Origin: CAZSHB01 sp964606885
GTDB lineage: Bacteria > Babelota > Babeliae > Babelales > CAIQNR01
Reading direction: 5' to 3'
DNA: 64,000 nt
Assembly (NCBI GenBank): GCA_964606885.1
Contig: CAZSHB010000006.1
Location: forward strand, 1-64,000
The translations under genes and the position numbers were made by a program. Positions 31,323-39,766 of the stretch are shown here, piece by piece. How positions within the stretch are numbered: the first letter of the stretch is position 1; each line of letters opens with the position of its first letter. The notes beneath the pieces are model-generated. The model ran no database searches. It worked only from the letters and a program-made list of their open reading frames with translations, and was not told where the DNA came from.

Positions 31323-32591
31323 CTGTTTGTGCGGTTTAAAGAGCAGTGTGCCAACCAGTAAAATAAGACCAAAGCCAAAGAGTGGTGTTAAGCTGGTTGC
31401 AATAAAGCCTCTAAAGCAAATCCAGAGTGCAATAGTACAGCTTGCTAACCCAGCAACACTTAAACTTGATGGTTTAATACGCATGAGTGATACCACGCTT
31501 ACCGTGTAGGTAATTAAACAGCCCAGTGTGCTGATATATTGTAGTGGTATTTGTGAGCCCTTTGTTGAGAGCAAATAGATGCATACAGCAGCAGCTTCAG
31601 CAAGCACGCAAAGTGCAGGGATTTGAAAGCGATTAAGCTTTGTTAATGAGCTAGAGAATGGCAAATGGTTTTGATCTGCAAGTGAGTATAAATTCCACAT
31701 GTTACTATACAGTACGCCATACGCACCACCCATAGCGGATGTTGCTACTGCAAGAGAAAATAAGTTTGGTAAAAATGAGTGTGCCCAGGGTGCTGTTTTT
31801 CCCACTAGTAGCGGGAATGCTTGTAAATACGCCGGTCCATTTCCAAGTTGTATATTTGAAAGTGCTGCTCCTACTGCGCCATAGAAAAAGAGTTGGTACA
31901 GTGTTGTGAGTGTTAATAACATAGCAAAAGAAAACAAAATAACGCGGGATGCATTTTTGCGAGGATTTTCGATAATACGGCTTAATGAGCACGTTGCTTC
32001 AAACCCTAAAAAGCAGAACAGTACAAGTGGTAATGATACAGGTAGTAGGGGTAAAAAATCTTGTACTGGTGGTATAGCAAAAGGTTCAAAGTAGCTGCAT
32101 GCAAGGGCAATAGCGCCAAGCAGGGGGAACAGTTTTGCTGTTAAAAAAAATGTTTGAATAATACTGCCAATACGGGTGCCTAATAAGTTCAATACAGAAA
32201 ATACACTTAATACAGTAAACGCAATAACAATAGTAGGTAATTGCGCTAAAGCAGGAACCATTTTTTGCATAAAAGAGCTAAACACAAACAATCCTAATGA
32301 TGCGGTTGAGAGTTTACTCATAAAGTAACCCCATGTGCTGATATACCCACAATAGGGGCTGATCGATGCACCAAACGCATAAAAGTCAGTACCAGTATGG
32401 AGCTGGGTAAGGCGCGCAAAACTCATGATAAGTGGGAGCATAAGTGCACCACCAATCAGATATAAAAAGACTGACCACGGGCCAGCTTTTTGAGTCAGAA
32501 CAACGGTATTAATAAAAACACCCGTTCCCAACATAATATTGAGCGTTATAAAAATTGCTGCGCGTACTGACAGTGTATGGCGTGCCGACAT
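31314..32591 (-). CDS. APC-family amino acid permease
   Basis: A 425-residue carrier with about twelve helices. The first helix carries the APC-type unwound motif GTGVFIN, and CFLGFEATCSLSRIIENPRK (helix 6 and its cytoplasmic loop) matches the family. Amino-acid uptake is expected; the substrate cannot be assigned. It converges on mraY with a 9-base overlap. SD AGGAGTA precedes the ATG. Confidence 0.82.
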   Translation of the reverse strand: MSARHTLSVRAAIFITLNIMLGTGVFINTVVLTQKAGPWSVFLYLIGGALMLPLIMSFARLTQLHTGTDFYAFGASISPYCGYISTWGYFMSKLSTASLGLFVFSSFMQKMVPALAQLPTIVIAFTVLSVFSVLNLLGTRIGSIIQTFFLTAKLFPLLGAIALACSYFEPFAIPPVQDFLPLLPVSLPLVLFCFLGFEATCSLSRIIENPRKNASRVILFSFAMLLTLTTLYQLFFYGAVGAALSNIQLGNGPAYLQAFPLLVGKTAPWAHSFLPNLFSLAVATSAMGGAYGVLYSNMWNLYSLADQNHLPFSSSLTKLNRFQIPALCVLAEAAAVCIYLLSTKGSQIPLQYISTLGCLITYTVSVVSLMRIKPSSLSVAGLASCTIALWICFRGFIATSLTPLFGFGLILLVGTLLFKPHKQSA

Positions 32592-32692
32592 AAGAAATAC
32601 TCCTAAAAAAACATTCTTCTCAACGTACCATGTTTTAGAAAGAGCACAACAAGTGCATAATTTGTATTGCAGCTGAAAGTGATCTCTAGAAG

Positions 32693-32740
32693 CACTTGCC
32701 CCGTCTTCGCCTATGGCTACGAACGGGCAGGCCGGCAGCC
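32693..32740. repeat. GC-rich imperfect palindrome
   Basis: Intergenic GC-rich block in an AT-rich context. The minus strand reads GCCCGTTCGTAGCC - ATA - GGCGAAGACGGGGC, an imperfect inverted repeat. It shares CCGTC, CTATGG and CGGGCA with a second element at 62845-62876. It looks like a dispersed palindromic element; it has no T tract and is not a normal terminator. Confidence 0.5.
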
Positions 32741-32798
32741 GCTAAAAAGACTATTTTCTCTAAGCAAAAGCGAAGCCTGGGTTTGCGCACCTTTGTTT

Positions 32799-33542
32799 TT
32801 ATTGAGCAATGCCTCTATAGAGTGCTATTGATCCAGCAACCGCAGCATTGAGCGATTCTGCGCCTGTAGATAATGGGATAGTCATGGTTGTGTCAGATGC
32901 CGTAATCCATGAACCAGGAAGGCCATGCGCTTCGTTACCCACAACAAACAGCGTATCTGTATGTGATACTGATGGATTTTGTTCACCATCAAGTACTAAA
33001 GCACAGAGTTTAAGGTTATTTTTATTATCGAGTAGTTGTTGCCATGTCCATTGGAAGATTCTGATATGAGCTAAGGTGCCAGCAGTTGCTTGTACCACTT
33101 TAGGGCTATACGGATCGCAGCCTTCAATAACGACAACCGATTTGTAACCAAAAGCGACTGCAGAACGGATTAATGTACCTGCATTGCCTGGGTCTTGAAT
33201 TTGAGCTAAGACGATGCCAGCGGTTAGTTTTTCTACTGCTGGAGTTGGCTTGATAGCAAAGACTGCTACTACGCCACAAGGTGCGTTGGTGGTAGAAAGT
33301 TTTTCTAATACATGAGCTGGAACTACGGTTAAAACTGCTTTTTTAAACAGTTCTTGAACTTCGTGAATTTTTGATTCTAGGCAATAGATTTCTGTTGGGA
33401 TCCAGCCACCTTGAGCAAAAGCGCTTAATGCCCTAAAGCCTTCTACGATAAATTCTTGGTGTTGAGCGCGGCCTTTTGGGCTATGCAGTGTTACGACTTT
33501 TTTGATAGCGACGTTGGTAAGCGATGTTATGCTTTTGATCAT
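32799..33542 (-). CDS. TrmH/SpoU-family RNA 2'-O-methyltransferase
   Basis: SAM-dependent enzyme (247 residues) that methylates the 2'-OH of a guanosine or uridine in rRNA or tRNA. An N-terminal substrate-binding domain with a HQEFIVEGFRAL motif precedes the SPOUT domain: IQDPGNAGTLIRSA (motif I), FVVGNEAHGLP (motif II) and IPLSTGAESLNAAVAGSIAL (motif III, knot). Whether the target is 23S rRNA (RlmB type) or tRNA is open. SD is weak. Confidence 0.9.
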   Translation of the reverse strand: MIKSITSLTNVAIKKVVTLHSPKGRAQHQEFIVEGFRALSAFAQGGWIPTEIYCLESKIHEVQELFKKAVLTVVPAHVLEKLSTTNAPCGVVAVFAIKPTPAVEKLTAGIVLAQIQDPGNAGTLIRSAVAFGYKSVVVIEGCDPYSPKVVQATAGTLAHIRIFQWTWQQLLDNKNNLKLCALVLDGEQNPSVSHTDTLFVVGNEAHGLPGSWITASDTTMTIPLSTGAESLNAAVAGSIALYRGIAQ

Positions 33543-33560
33543 TATTTTTTAAACCCCTAG

Positions 33561-33602
33561 AAAAAGAAAATGGCCTATATCTTTTCAGTATAGGCCATTT
33601 TT
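33561..33602 (-). terminator. intrinsic terminator after secreted gene at 33642
   Basis: Perfect 13-bp stem AAAATGGCCTATA / TATAGGCCATTTT with an AT-rich 9-base loop; T-rich on the minus side. It separates two leftward genes. Confidence 0.82.
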
Positions 33603-33641
33603 CTGATTTGTGCAGCTAATGCACGATCTTAGCAGTAATTA

Positions 33642-34049
33642 TTACTGATTAGATCTTTTTTGCTTCTTAGCTTTTTTTGCTTTTTCTACAACATTAATAT
33701 GCTGTTTTGCGATAGTACCGTTTGGTAGTTTTTGTGTAAGAACATATTTACCTGTTTCTTTAAAGCGAATTACACAGTGTCCCTTAGTACCAGCACAACC
33801 TTTACAGAAGATTGAAACTTTGTCAGTTTCATCTCCGTTAGGAGTAGCAGCAGTTACTCTGCCACCATTTTGGCATTTAACGTCATAAATATCTTCAATA
33901 GACATTGTTTTAGGTGTATTAGGCATGTCATTAATGTTTTCTACCTTGATTCTGTCTTGACCTGTCATAACGGCAATAATAGCACCGCTAACTGTTTGCG
34001 TGTTTTGAACACCTAACACCGCAACTACGAACAACAACTGTTTCTTCAT
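33642..34049 (-). CDS. secreted protein of unknown function (basic tail)
   Basis: Not recognised. A 135-residue product with a signal peptide ending near VSGA (residue 22) and a mature domain with four cysteines (KCQNGG, FCKGCAG, HCVIRF), likely in two disulfides. It ends in a Lys-rich tail. SD AAGGAGG is strong. It is located between a terminator and another secreted gene, so this is probably a two-gene secreted unit with 34096. Confidence 0.68.
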   Translation of the reverse strand: MKKQLLFVVAVLGVQNTQTVSGAIIAVMTGQDRIKVENINDMPNTPKTMSIEDIYDVKCQNGGRVTAATPNGDETDKVSIFCKGCAGTKGHCVIRFKETGKYVLTQKLPNGTIAKQHINVVEKAKKAKKQKRSNQ

Positions 34050-34095
34050 ATAAACCTCCTTTATTGGTTTTGAAGATGATTAAAAAAATCTTTTA

Positions 34096-34581
34096 CTAAC
34101 TCGTAAATTTCCATTTCTCTCCTGGCTGCTCTATCTCAAAGGTGTGAGCGTAAATCCAGTATTTATAAAGTTGATACTTTTCGTCTTCGCTTTGCATATT
34201 AAATAAAACTTCAAATTCTAAATTATTATTTGTTTTTGGAATCATAATAGTAAGGTACACACCGTCTTTTTCTTTGACGTCTTTGCCTTCAAGGGCCGAT
34301 TTTTCTTCTTGAGCATTGGTGATTGATTGTATAACAATAACCTTGTCAGGGTCGTCTTTGCTGGCCGTTTGTTTTTTGATTTTAATAATGGCACCGGGTT
34401 TAACTTGTACGGGAAGATCTTGTAGACGATCTATCATGTAAGAAGTTCCGTTATTAGTTGCCTGGATTTGCTCGCCCTTAATTTCTTCAAGGGTAAGAAA
34501 TGCGTCTTGACCTAAAATGCCTTCACCAAAAAGACCTGTGGTCAGTGTGAGTGGTATAAGTACTAAGCGCAATAGCTTCAC
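34096..34581 (-). CDS. secreted protein of unknown function
   Basis: Not recognised. A 161-residue product with a signal peptide (about 1-19, TTGLFGEG) and a beta-rich mature domain with alternating polar/hydrophobic strands. No cysteines in the mature part. SD AAGGAGT. The downstream secreted gene (33642) is 46 bases away and probably co-transcribed. Confidence 0.68.
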   Translation of the reverse strand: MKLLRLVLIPLTLTTGLFGEGILGQDAFLTLEEIKGEQIQATNNGTSYMIDRLQDLPVQVKPGAIIKIKKQTASKDDPDKVIVIQSITNAQEEKSALEGKDVKEKDGVYLTIMIPKTNNNLEFEVLFNMQSEDEKYQLYKYWIYAHTFEIEQPGEKWKFTS

Positions 34582-34644
34582 TAGATAACTCCTTTTGTAA
34601 TCTAATATTGAGCATAGTACTTGTTGATCAATAGATTCAAGAGT

Positions 34645-35775
34645 TTATATGAGTCCAGCTAAAATTTGTTCACGATAAGCTCGCATAAGAACCATCATAA
34701 AGTGCAGGTTGTGCAGACTAGCTAGATGATACGCGGTAAGCTCGTGCGCTTTAAACAGATGTCTAAGATAGGCAGCGCTATAATGTTTACAGGTATAACA
34801 AAGACAGGTTGGGTCTACAGGGTTAAAATCGGACTGGTATTTGCTGTTTAATATTTTAACGAGCCCTTGCGTAGTAAAGAGTAACCCATGGCGTGCGCAA
34901 CGGGTAGGATGCGATGAGTCCATGGTATCAATACCCAGCTTAATGACCGGTTCAATTGATGTTAAATCCCCAATACCAAGCAGATGGTTAGGCCGTTCAT
35001 AAGGCACATAGGGCATCATTTTTTCTAACATGGTAAACATTTCTTGGTGTGTTTTACCAAGCGACCCACCAATGGCAAAACCATCAAAAGCTTGCGCTCC
35101 TAAAATCTCACAACTTTTTTTACGTAACTCAGGATCAATACCGCCATGTACAACAGCATACATGGCCTGTTGTTGTCTGTTTGCTAGATGGTGATCAAGC
35201 GAGCGTTTTTCCCAACGGTGTGTTCGATCAAACGATGCTTGTAATTTTTCTGGTGTAATGTGGTACGGCGGCAGTTCATCAAACGGGATAATAATATCAG
35301 CACCAAGATCTTTTTGTGCATCAATAGAGCTTTCTGGCGTTAAGAGTATCGCTGCTCCATCTCGGTACGATCTAAATAAGACACCATCTTCTGAAATTTT
35401 TAAGACACCATTTTCTGTTTGTTTTTTACCTTTGCTTTTTAGTTCGTTATGCACGGTACCGTACATTAAACTAAATACCTGAAAGCCGCCCGAATCGGTA
35501 ATCAGTGGTTTGGTGCGGCCCATAAACTTATGGAGTCCGCCTGCTTGTTTTACAAGGGGTGTGCCCGGTTGCAGCATTAAATGGTAGGTGTTACAAAACA
35601 TGAGCTGAATATCAAGCGTGTCGCTATATGCACTATCTATTGCTTTAAGGGATCCATTGGTACCAACAGGAACAAAGTTTGGGGTGTCGATAACGCCGTG
35701 TGGTGTGGTTATGCGGCCAACACGAGCGCGAGATTTTTTTGATTGATAGATAAGTTCAAATTTAAAAAATGACAT
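34645..35775 (-). CDS. tgt: queuine tRNA-ribosyltransferase
   Basis: tRNA-guanine transglycosylase (376 residues) that swaps G34 of GUN-anticodon tRNAs for a deazapurine base. Catalytic DSGGFQVFS, the Zn site CLCYTC plus downstream His, and DSSHPTRCARHG are present. The specificity loop reads GGSLGKTHQEM rather than the GG-LAVGE form of preQ1-using bacterial enzymes; the GGSLGK form recalls Chlamydia, whose enzyme accepts queuine. With the adjacent transporter gene this indicates queuine salvage from the host. No preQ1 biosynthesis genes (queC-F, queA) are in the window. Confidence 0.95.
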   Translation of the reverse strand: MSFFKFELIYQSKKSRARVGRITTPHGVIDTPNFVPVGTNGSLKAIDSAYSDTLDIQLMFCNTYHLMLQPGTPLVKQAGGLHKFMGRTKPLITDSGGFQVFSLMYGTVHNELKSKGKKQTENGVLKISEDGVLFRSYRDGAAILLTPESSIDAQKDLGADIIIPFDELPPYHITPEKLQASFDRTHRWEKRSLDHHLANRQQQAMYAVVHGGIDPELRKKSCEILGAQAFDGFAIGGSLGKTHQEMFTMLEKMMPYVPYERPNHLLGIGDLTSIEPVIKLGIDTMDSSHPTRCARHGLLFTTQGLVKILNSKYQSDFNPVDPTCLCYTCKHYSAAYLRHLFKAHELTAYHLASLHNLHFMMVLMRAYREQILAGLI

Positions 35776-35794
35776 AGATGGATCTTTCTAGTTG

Positions 35795-36466
35795 TTAACT
35801 AATTTTTTTAAAAAATCTTGAATAATTAATGCTGATAAGTGGTGTGCACACAAAAATGCAGATAGTTTTAATAGTAAAGCTGAATGCCATAATAGGTATA
35901 ATAGAATGGACTAATCCGTACATACCAAAGAATCCAAAAAGCACAGTGTCAGCAAGCTGACTCAGTAAGAGTGCGCCCATATTAATTGCATATAAATAAC
36001 GCTTGTTAGTTAATACAGAAAATTTGTTATACAGCCAGATATGCAGATACGCACTGATAATGGCAACAATAAAGGACGTTATAACAAGACGTGGTATGGG
36101 TGTTAATAGTGCTGCATAATAGGCGCTGGTAGTGTCAAAGCTGTTGGGTATATAAGCAAGTAGAAAAAGACTCATAATCATAAAAAAGAAAGAACATGCA
36201 GATGCTGTCCAAATAGCCCGTTCGGTATCTTTATTGCCAAAATAGTGGCGCAGTAACCCAATGCCTAGATTTGCTCCTACTATAAACACATCAGAAGTAA
36301 CCACTGGCATACCAAAAAGTGTTGCCTGTTTAAGAACAAAGAGGTTGCCCGCAATCCAGCATATACTGATAAAAGCAGTCAGCGCACCGCCGCCTAAAAA
36401 GAGGCAGCCGACACTGCATGCAGCAATCACGATATTTTGAACTAAAAAGAGTAGCTCGTTAAACAT
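35795..36466 (-). CDS. yhhQ: YhhQ-family queuosine precursor transporter
   Basis: A 223-residue membrane protein with about six helices and the VUT/DUF165 signature (LFGMPVVTSDVFIVGANLGI; LLSQLADTVLFGFFGMYGLV). This family imports queuosine precursors such as preQ1 or queuine. Gene order supports it: it lies 19 bases upstream of tgt on the same strand. I chose ATG 36466 (SD AAAGG), not the longer frame to 36511, because the -10 box at 36503-36508 lies inside that extension. Confidence 0.85.
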   Translation of the reverse strand: MFNELLFLVQNIVIAACSVGCLFLGGGALTAFISICWIAGNLFVLKQATLFGMPVVTSDVFIVGANLGIGLLRHYFGNKDTERAIWTASACSFFFMIMSLFLLAYIPNSFDTTSAYYAALLTPIPRLVITSFIVAIISAYLHIWLYNKFSVLTNKRYLYAINMGALLLSQLADTVLFGFFGMYGLVHSIIPIMAFSFTIKTICIFVCTPLISINYSRFFKKIS

Positions 36467-36502
36467 ATATAAACCTTTGGTAAGCAGTGTGGGGAAGGTA
36501 TA

Positions 36503-36531
36503 AAGATACAAAAAGTGGGCAAGAAAGGCAA
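36503..36531 (-). promoter_or_regulatory. sigma70-type promoter for yhhQ-tgt
   Basis: On the minus strand, TTGCCT (36531-36526), 17-base spacer, TATCTT (36508-36503). These hexamers are identical to those ahead of pheT. Expected start near 36496. Confidence 0.65.
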
Positions 36532-36626
36532 AACTGCTCTTGGTGCTTATAAGAAGTATAGTCCTAAAGATGGTTATGGTATTCTTAATGGTAGTGGGGA
36601 TTGTATATTAAAATAGGGATTAACAA

Positions 36627-37130
36627 ATGAAAAAAAATTTTTTAGCAGTATGGTTATGTTCATTATCGGTATACGCTTCTGAATATGATATTCAGCAGCG
36701 GGATCAAACATGGGTGAAATTATTAGCAGCTTCGCAAGTAGGGTATGTATCCAGTGAACAGCAGCCATTTGGGCGAGTTGCAAAAACGGTGGTAGATGGT
36801 GCATCTGATGCTACCATGTGTGCCCTTATAACAGCAGTGACAAAAGTAAAAAAGAAAAAACAGGGTCGGCAAACATATCTTGTGTATCAATCTTTGTTGC
36901 CAAAACTTTCTCTAGATCAACAAAACATGCTTATTAAAACTGTTTTAGACGTAGATGATTATGATTGTATTCAAGGTGATAACGCTGAGCGCGAGATTGT
37001 TCTGGCTGGTTTGTGTACTGATGTTTCTGTAGCTGTTATACAACAAATATTATCTGCGCAACGTACTCGATATGCACAAAGCATATCGAGCAATAATTTG
37101 GCAATATTGGCTAATTTAAAAAAATTATAA
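36627..37130 (+). CDS. small secreted protein of unknown function
   Basis: Not recognised. 167 residues with a signal peptide (about 1-17, ending VYAS) and a helical mature domain with Lys-rich and hydrophobic segments. It has no clear repeat, though the helical hairpin spacing could be a diverged solenoid. The stop overlaps the convergent murB gene by 6 bases. Confidence 0.6.
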   Translation: MKKNFLAVWLCSLSVYASEYDIQQRDQTWVKLLAASQVGYVSSEQQPFGRVAKTVVDGASDATMCALITAVTKVKKKKQGRQTYLVYQSLLPKLSLDQQNMLIKTVLDVDDYDCIQGDNAEREIVLAGLCTDVSVAVIQQILSAQRTRYAQSISSNNLAILANLKKL

Positions 37131-38048
37131 GAGTGGATACTGTTTAAAGCCTACAAAGATGCATTCTGGTTGGGGAATAATACCAAAACGTTCTTGCACT
37201 TTTTCTTGTAACGTGCGAGCAAGGGTCACAATATCTTGTGCGCTTGCGCCGCCCATATTAACCAGCATGTTTGCGTGCATACCAGAAACCCAAGCATTGT
37301 TTACATGCTCAGTACCTTTAACACCAATTTGGTCAAGATAAAAAGCAACGTAGATCATTTTGCGGCCATCTCGTTCGATAGTGACTTCGTCCGGGGTAAA
37401 GTTTCTAAAAAAACTGCCGCAGGTGAATCCTTTAGGGTACCGTGACATACGGTGGCGTGTAATTTCAAAACGGCGCCCACGAGCGTACGCAACTTCTTCT
37501 GGTGTTGATTGTTTGAGTGCAAAGGTTGCATCGAGCAGATAGTAATTACCATCAACCAGTGTTGAGGTGTCATAACCAAAATTAAACCAGGCCTTATCAA
37601 CTGATTTGCTCTTGCCAGTCAGTTTATCTATCACGGTTGCAGATACTAAAAAGTCGCTCAAAAAATATTCAAAATAGTGAAGGTTGATGTACGCAGATCC
37701 GCCAATGCTACCAGGAATATTACTAAATACTTCAAGTCCTGTCAGACCATGATCAAGCGTGAATTCAATAAGATCGTTCATCGTGGTACCGGTAGATGCT
37801 GTAACAAGATTGCCCTTAATAGTTGGTGTAGTTGTTGCTGGGTGAATCACTAGGCCATCAAAACCATCGTCATGCACTAAAATATTGGCACCTTGTCCAA
37901 GAACAAAAATTTCAAGCTTATGTGTTTTTGCAAATATAAGCGCTTCTTGAAAATTGTGTGGAGTAACAGGTTCGCAAAAATAACGGGCAGGGCCACCAAT
38001 TTTAAACCAGGTTTTGTCTGCTAAGGGTACATACTCTCTGATGATCAT
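37125..38048 (-). CDS. murB: UDP-N-acetylenolpyruvoylglucosamine reductase
   Basis: FAD/NADPH enzyme (307 residues) that reduces enolpyruvyl-UDP-GlcNAc to UDP-MurNAc. Motifs: TWFKIGGPA, VLGQGANILVHDDGFDG (FAD), NIPGSIGGSAYIN, the catalytic Ser in CGSFFRN and a C-terminal Glu in PQPECIFVG. The compact architecture fits type II MurB. It lies 3 bases after trhO, so the pair is an operon. It supplies the muramyl precursor for murE and mraY. Confidence 0.94.
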   Translation of the reverse strand: MIIREYVPLADKTWFKIGGPARYFCEPVTPHNFQEALIFAKTHKLEIFVLGQGANILVHDDGFDGLVIHPATTTPTIKGNLVTASTGTTMNDLIEFTLDHGLTGLEVFSNIPGSIGGSAYINLHYFEYFLSDFLVSATVIDKLTGKSKSVDKAWFNFGYDTSTLVDGNYYLLDATFALKQSTPEEVAYARGRRFEITRHRMSRYPKGFTCGSFFRNFTPDEVTIERDGRKMIYVAFYLDQIGVKGTEHVNNAWVSGMHANMLVNMGGASAQDIVTLARTLQEKVQERFGIIPQPECIFVGFKQYPLL

Positions 38049-38051
38049 GCG

Positions 38052-38981
38052 TTATGCGCTTTTGCTGTGTTGTGTGGTGGTGCGGATCGATTTTGTGCGG
38101 ACGTTAACTTTACCTTCTTGAATTAAGTCAAAACATGCTTTGCTACACGCTTCTTGTAGTTCTACAAGACAAGTTGGGCAGGTTAAGAACTGTTCATTAC
38201 AGCGAGCATTTTTGCAGTTGTTGTAATAATCAGTTGGTACTGTTTTGCAGATATCGCAGGTGCTTAAAATATCGCTATTAACACGTTGAATAACGCGTGC
38301 ATCAAACACATAGTTGGCACCTCTAAAGTGGCCTTCTGGAAATTGTTCAATATAGCGATGAATACCACCACTTAGTTGGTAAACTTGTTTAGCAACACCA
38401 GTTTCTTTGACATAGGCAGAAGCGCGTTCACAACGGATACCGCCTGTGCAGACCATAAGTACTTGTTTGTCTTTGAGCATGTCTTTGTTTTGTTCGACAT
38501 ACTCAGGAAACTCACGGAAATAATCAGTATCAGGGCAGATGGCGCCTCTAAAGGTACCAACGCGAGATTCGTAATTATTACGTGTATCAATAATAATTAA
38601 ATCTTCCGGTTTTTGAGAAATCAGATCGTGCACTTGTGCAGGTGTAAGATGGGTGCCACCTTGTGTTGCTTTCAGCTTTTCTGGAGCAATACCAAGATTT
38701 ACAATCTCTTTCTTTTCTACAATACGCATACGAGGGAAATGGTTTTCATCTCCGTCAGATTCTTTAAAATCGATACCGCCAAAGTACGGATGCTCTTCCA
38801 TAGCTTTTTTATAAGCATCGGTAGCTTCTTGGGATCCGCCAACCGTACCATTAATACCTTCAACAGCAATAATAATCCGGCCTTTAAGTCCTAAACTGTC
38901 GCAGAGAGTTTTTTGCCATTTAATGATGGCCCCTGGCATATCAATATCTACGTATTTATAAAAAAGAAGTATTTTTCCCAT
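38052..38981 (-). CDS. trhO: tRNA uridine(34) hydroxylase TrhO (YceA-type rhodanese)
   Basis: A 309-residue enzyme that hydroxylates U34 of some tRNAs. An N-terminal acylphosphatase-like domain (EGINGTVGGS) precedes a rhodanese domain (DTRNNYESRVG; catalytic Cys in MVCTGGIRCERAS), and a Cys-rich C-terminal domain (CDICKT, CPTCLVELQ) may bind metal. With mnmG and tgt it is a third wobble-position modifier in the window. First gene of trhO-murB; SD AGAGGA. Confidence 0.93.
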   Translation of the reverse strand: MGKILLFYKYVDIDMPGAIIKWQKTLCDSLGLKGRIIIAVEGINGTVGGSQEATDAYKKAMEEHPYFGGIDFKESDGDENHFPRMRIVEKKEIVNLGIAPEKLKATQGGTHLTPAQVHDLISQKPEDLIIIDTRNNYESRVGTFRGAICPDTDYFREFPEYVEQNKDMLKDKQVLMVCTGGIRCERASAYVKETGVAKQVYQLSGGIHRYIEQFPEGHFRGANYVFDARVIQRVNSDILSTCDICKTVPTDYYNNCKNARCNEQFLTCPTCLVELQEACSKACFDLIQEGKVNVRTKSIRTTTQHSKSA

Positions 38982-38999
38982 GAATCTATTCCTCTAAAA

Positions 39000-39027
39000 G
39001 TCATAATCTAAGCTATCACTTTAGCAA
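39000..39027 (-). promoter_or_regulatory. candidate promoter for trhO-murB
   Basis: On the minus strand, TTGCTA (39027-39022), 16-base spacer, TATGAC (39005-39000). It leaves a very short leader before the ATG at 38981. Weak at the last -10 positions. Confidence 0.35.
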
Positions 39028-39064
39028 AATAGTGAAAAAATGACAGGGGCTAAAGAGGAGATTC

Positions 39065-39589
39065 TTAAGGTTGTAATAATTTCTTAATTAGGGTTTTAGT
39101 AAGTATGTCGGCGCATAGTGCATGTTCAAGATTATCAATTGGTAATTTTCCTTCATTATCCTGTAGATGACTTTGTGCTCCTGCTTGGAGTAGGAACATG
39201 GTAAAGGTAAGGTTGCAGGTTAAAACAGCGTAATGGAGTGGGGTTCTGCCAAGACTGTCTTGCTGGTCAAGTGCGGCACCAAGGGATACCAAGTAGGCAA
39301 ACATGGCAACATCTTGTGAACTTGCAGCTGCATGCAGACACGCTTGGCCGTGGGGTCCAAGCTGTTTGTTAGGGTTAGGCTTTGGGTTTTTGGGGTTGGT
39401 TAGAAATTGGGCAAGAGCGTCTGTTGCTTTGGCGTCATCACCCATTGCAGCGTAGTAGAGTATGAGGTCTGCTTTTTCTTGCGATACTGGTTTTATAAAA
39501 AAAAGTCGTTCTATAGCATGTTGCATAGTGGCATTATGAGCAGAAAGTGTGGCTGTGCTGAGTGCTAATAAAAATGTGTATTTTTTCAT
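39065..39589 (-). CDS. secreted ankyrin-repeat protein
   Basis: A 174-residue protein with a signal peptide (MKKYTFLLALSTATLSAH) and two good ankyrin repeats: GQACLHAAASSQDVAMFAYL then LVSLGAALDQQDS (about 85-117) and GRTPLHYAVLTCNLTFTMFL then LQAGAQSHLQDN (about 118-150). AGGAG precedes ATG 39589. The longer frame to 39634 would add 15 residues before the signal. This is the fourth secreted ankyrin-type protein in the window. Confidence 0.82.
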   Translation of the reverse strand: MKKYTFLLALSTATLSAHNATMQHAIERLFFIKPVSQEKADLILYYAAMGDDAKATDALAQFLTNPKNPKPNPNKQLGPHGQACLHAAASSQDVAMFAYLVSLGAALDQQDSLGRTPLHYAVLTCNLTFTMFLLQAGAQSHLQDNEGKLPIDNLEHALCADILTKTLIKKLLQP

Positions 39590-39687
39590 AAAAAACTCCT
39601 GGGTTATAACTAAAAAATAATATCTGTGAGTCACCCTAAGTAACTGGTATGGCTCTTGCCAAGAGAGAGGCGATAAACTGGTGAAAG

Positions 39688-39716
39688 TTGCCTGTTTGGG
39701 GGATTTTGCTTATCTT
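39688..39716 (+). promoter_or_regulatory. sigma70-type promoter for pheT-lspA-comF
   Basis: TTGCCT (39688-39693), 17-base spacer, TATCTT (39711-39716). Leader of about 43 bases before the pheT ATG. Same hexamers as the yhhQ-tgt promoter. Confidence 0.6.
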
Positions 39717-39766
39717 TAATCTATCTTTAAACATGTCTTATAAAGCTGTAGTAAAAAGGTATCAGT

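Noticed and set aside
32641..32798. tRNA gene or strong terminator in the APC-to-trmH gap
   Set aside because: The GC-rich block does not fold as a cloverleaf and has no T run; better described as a palindromic repeat.
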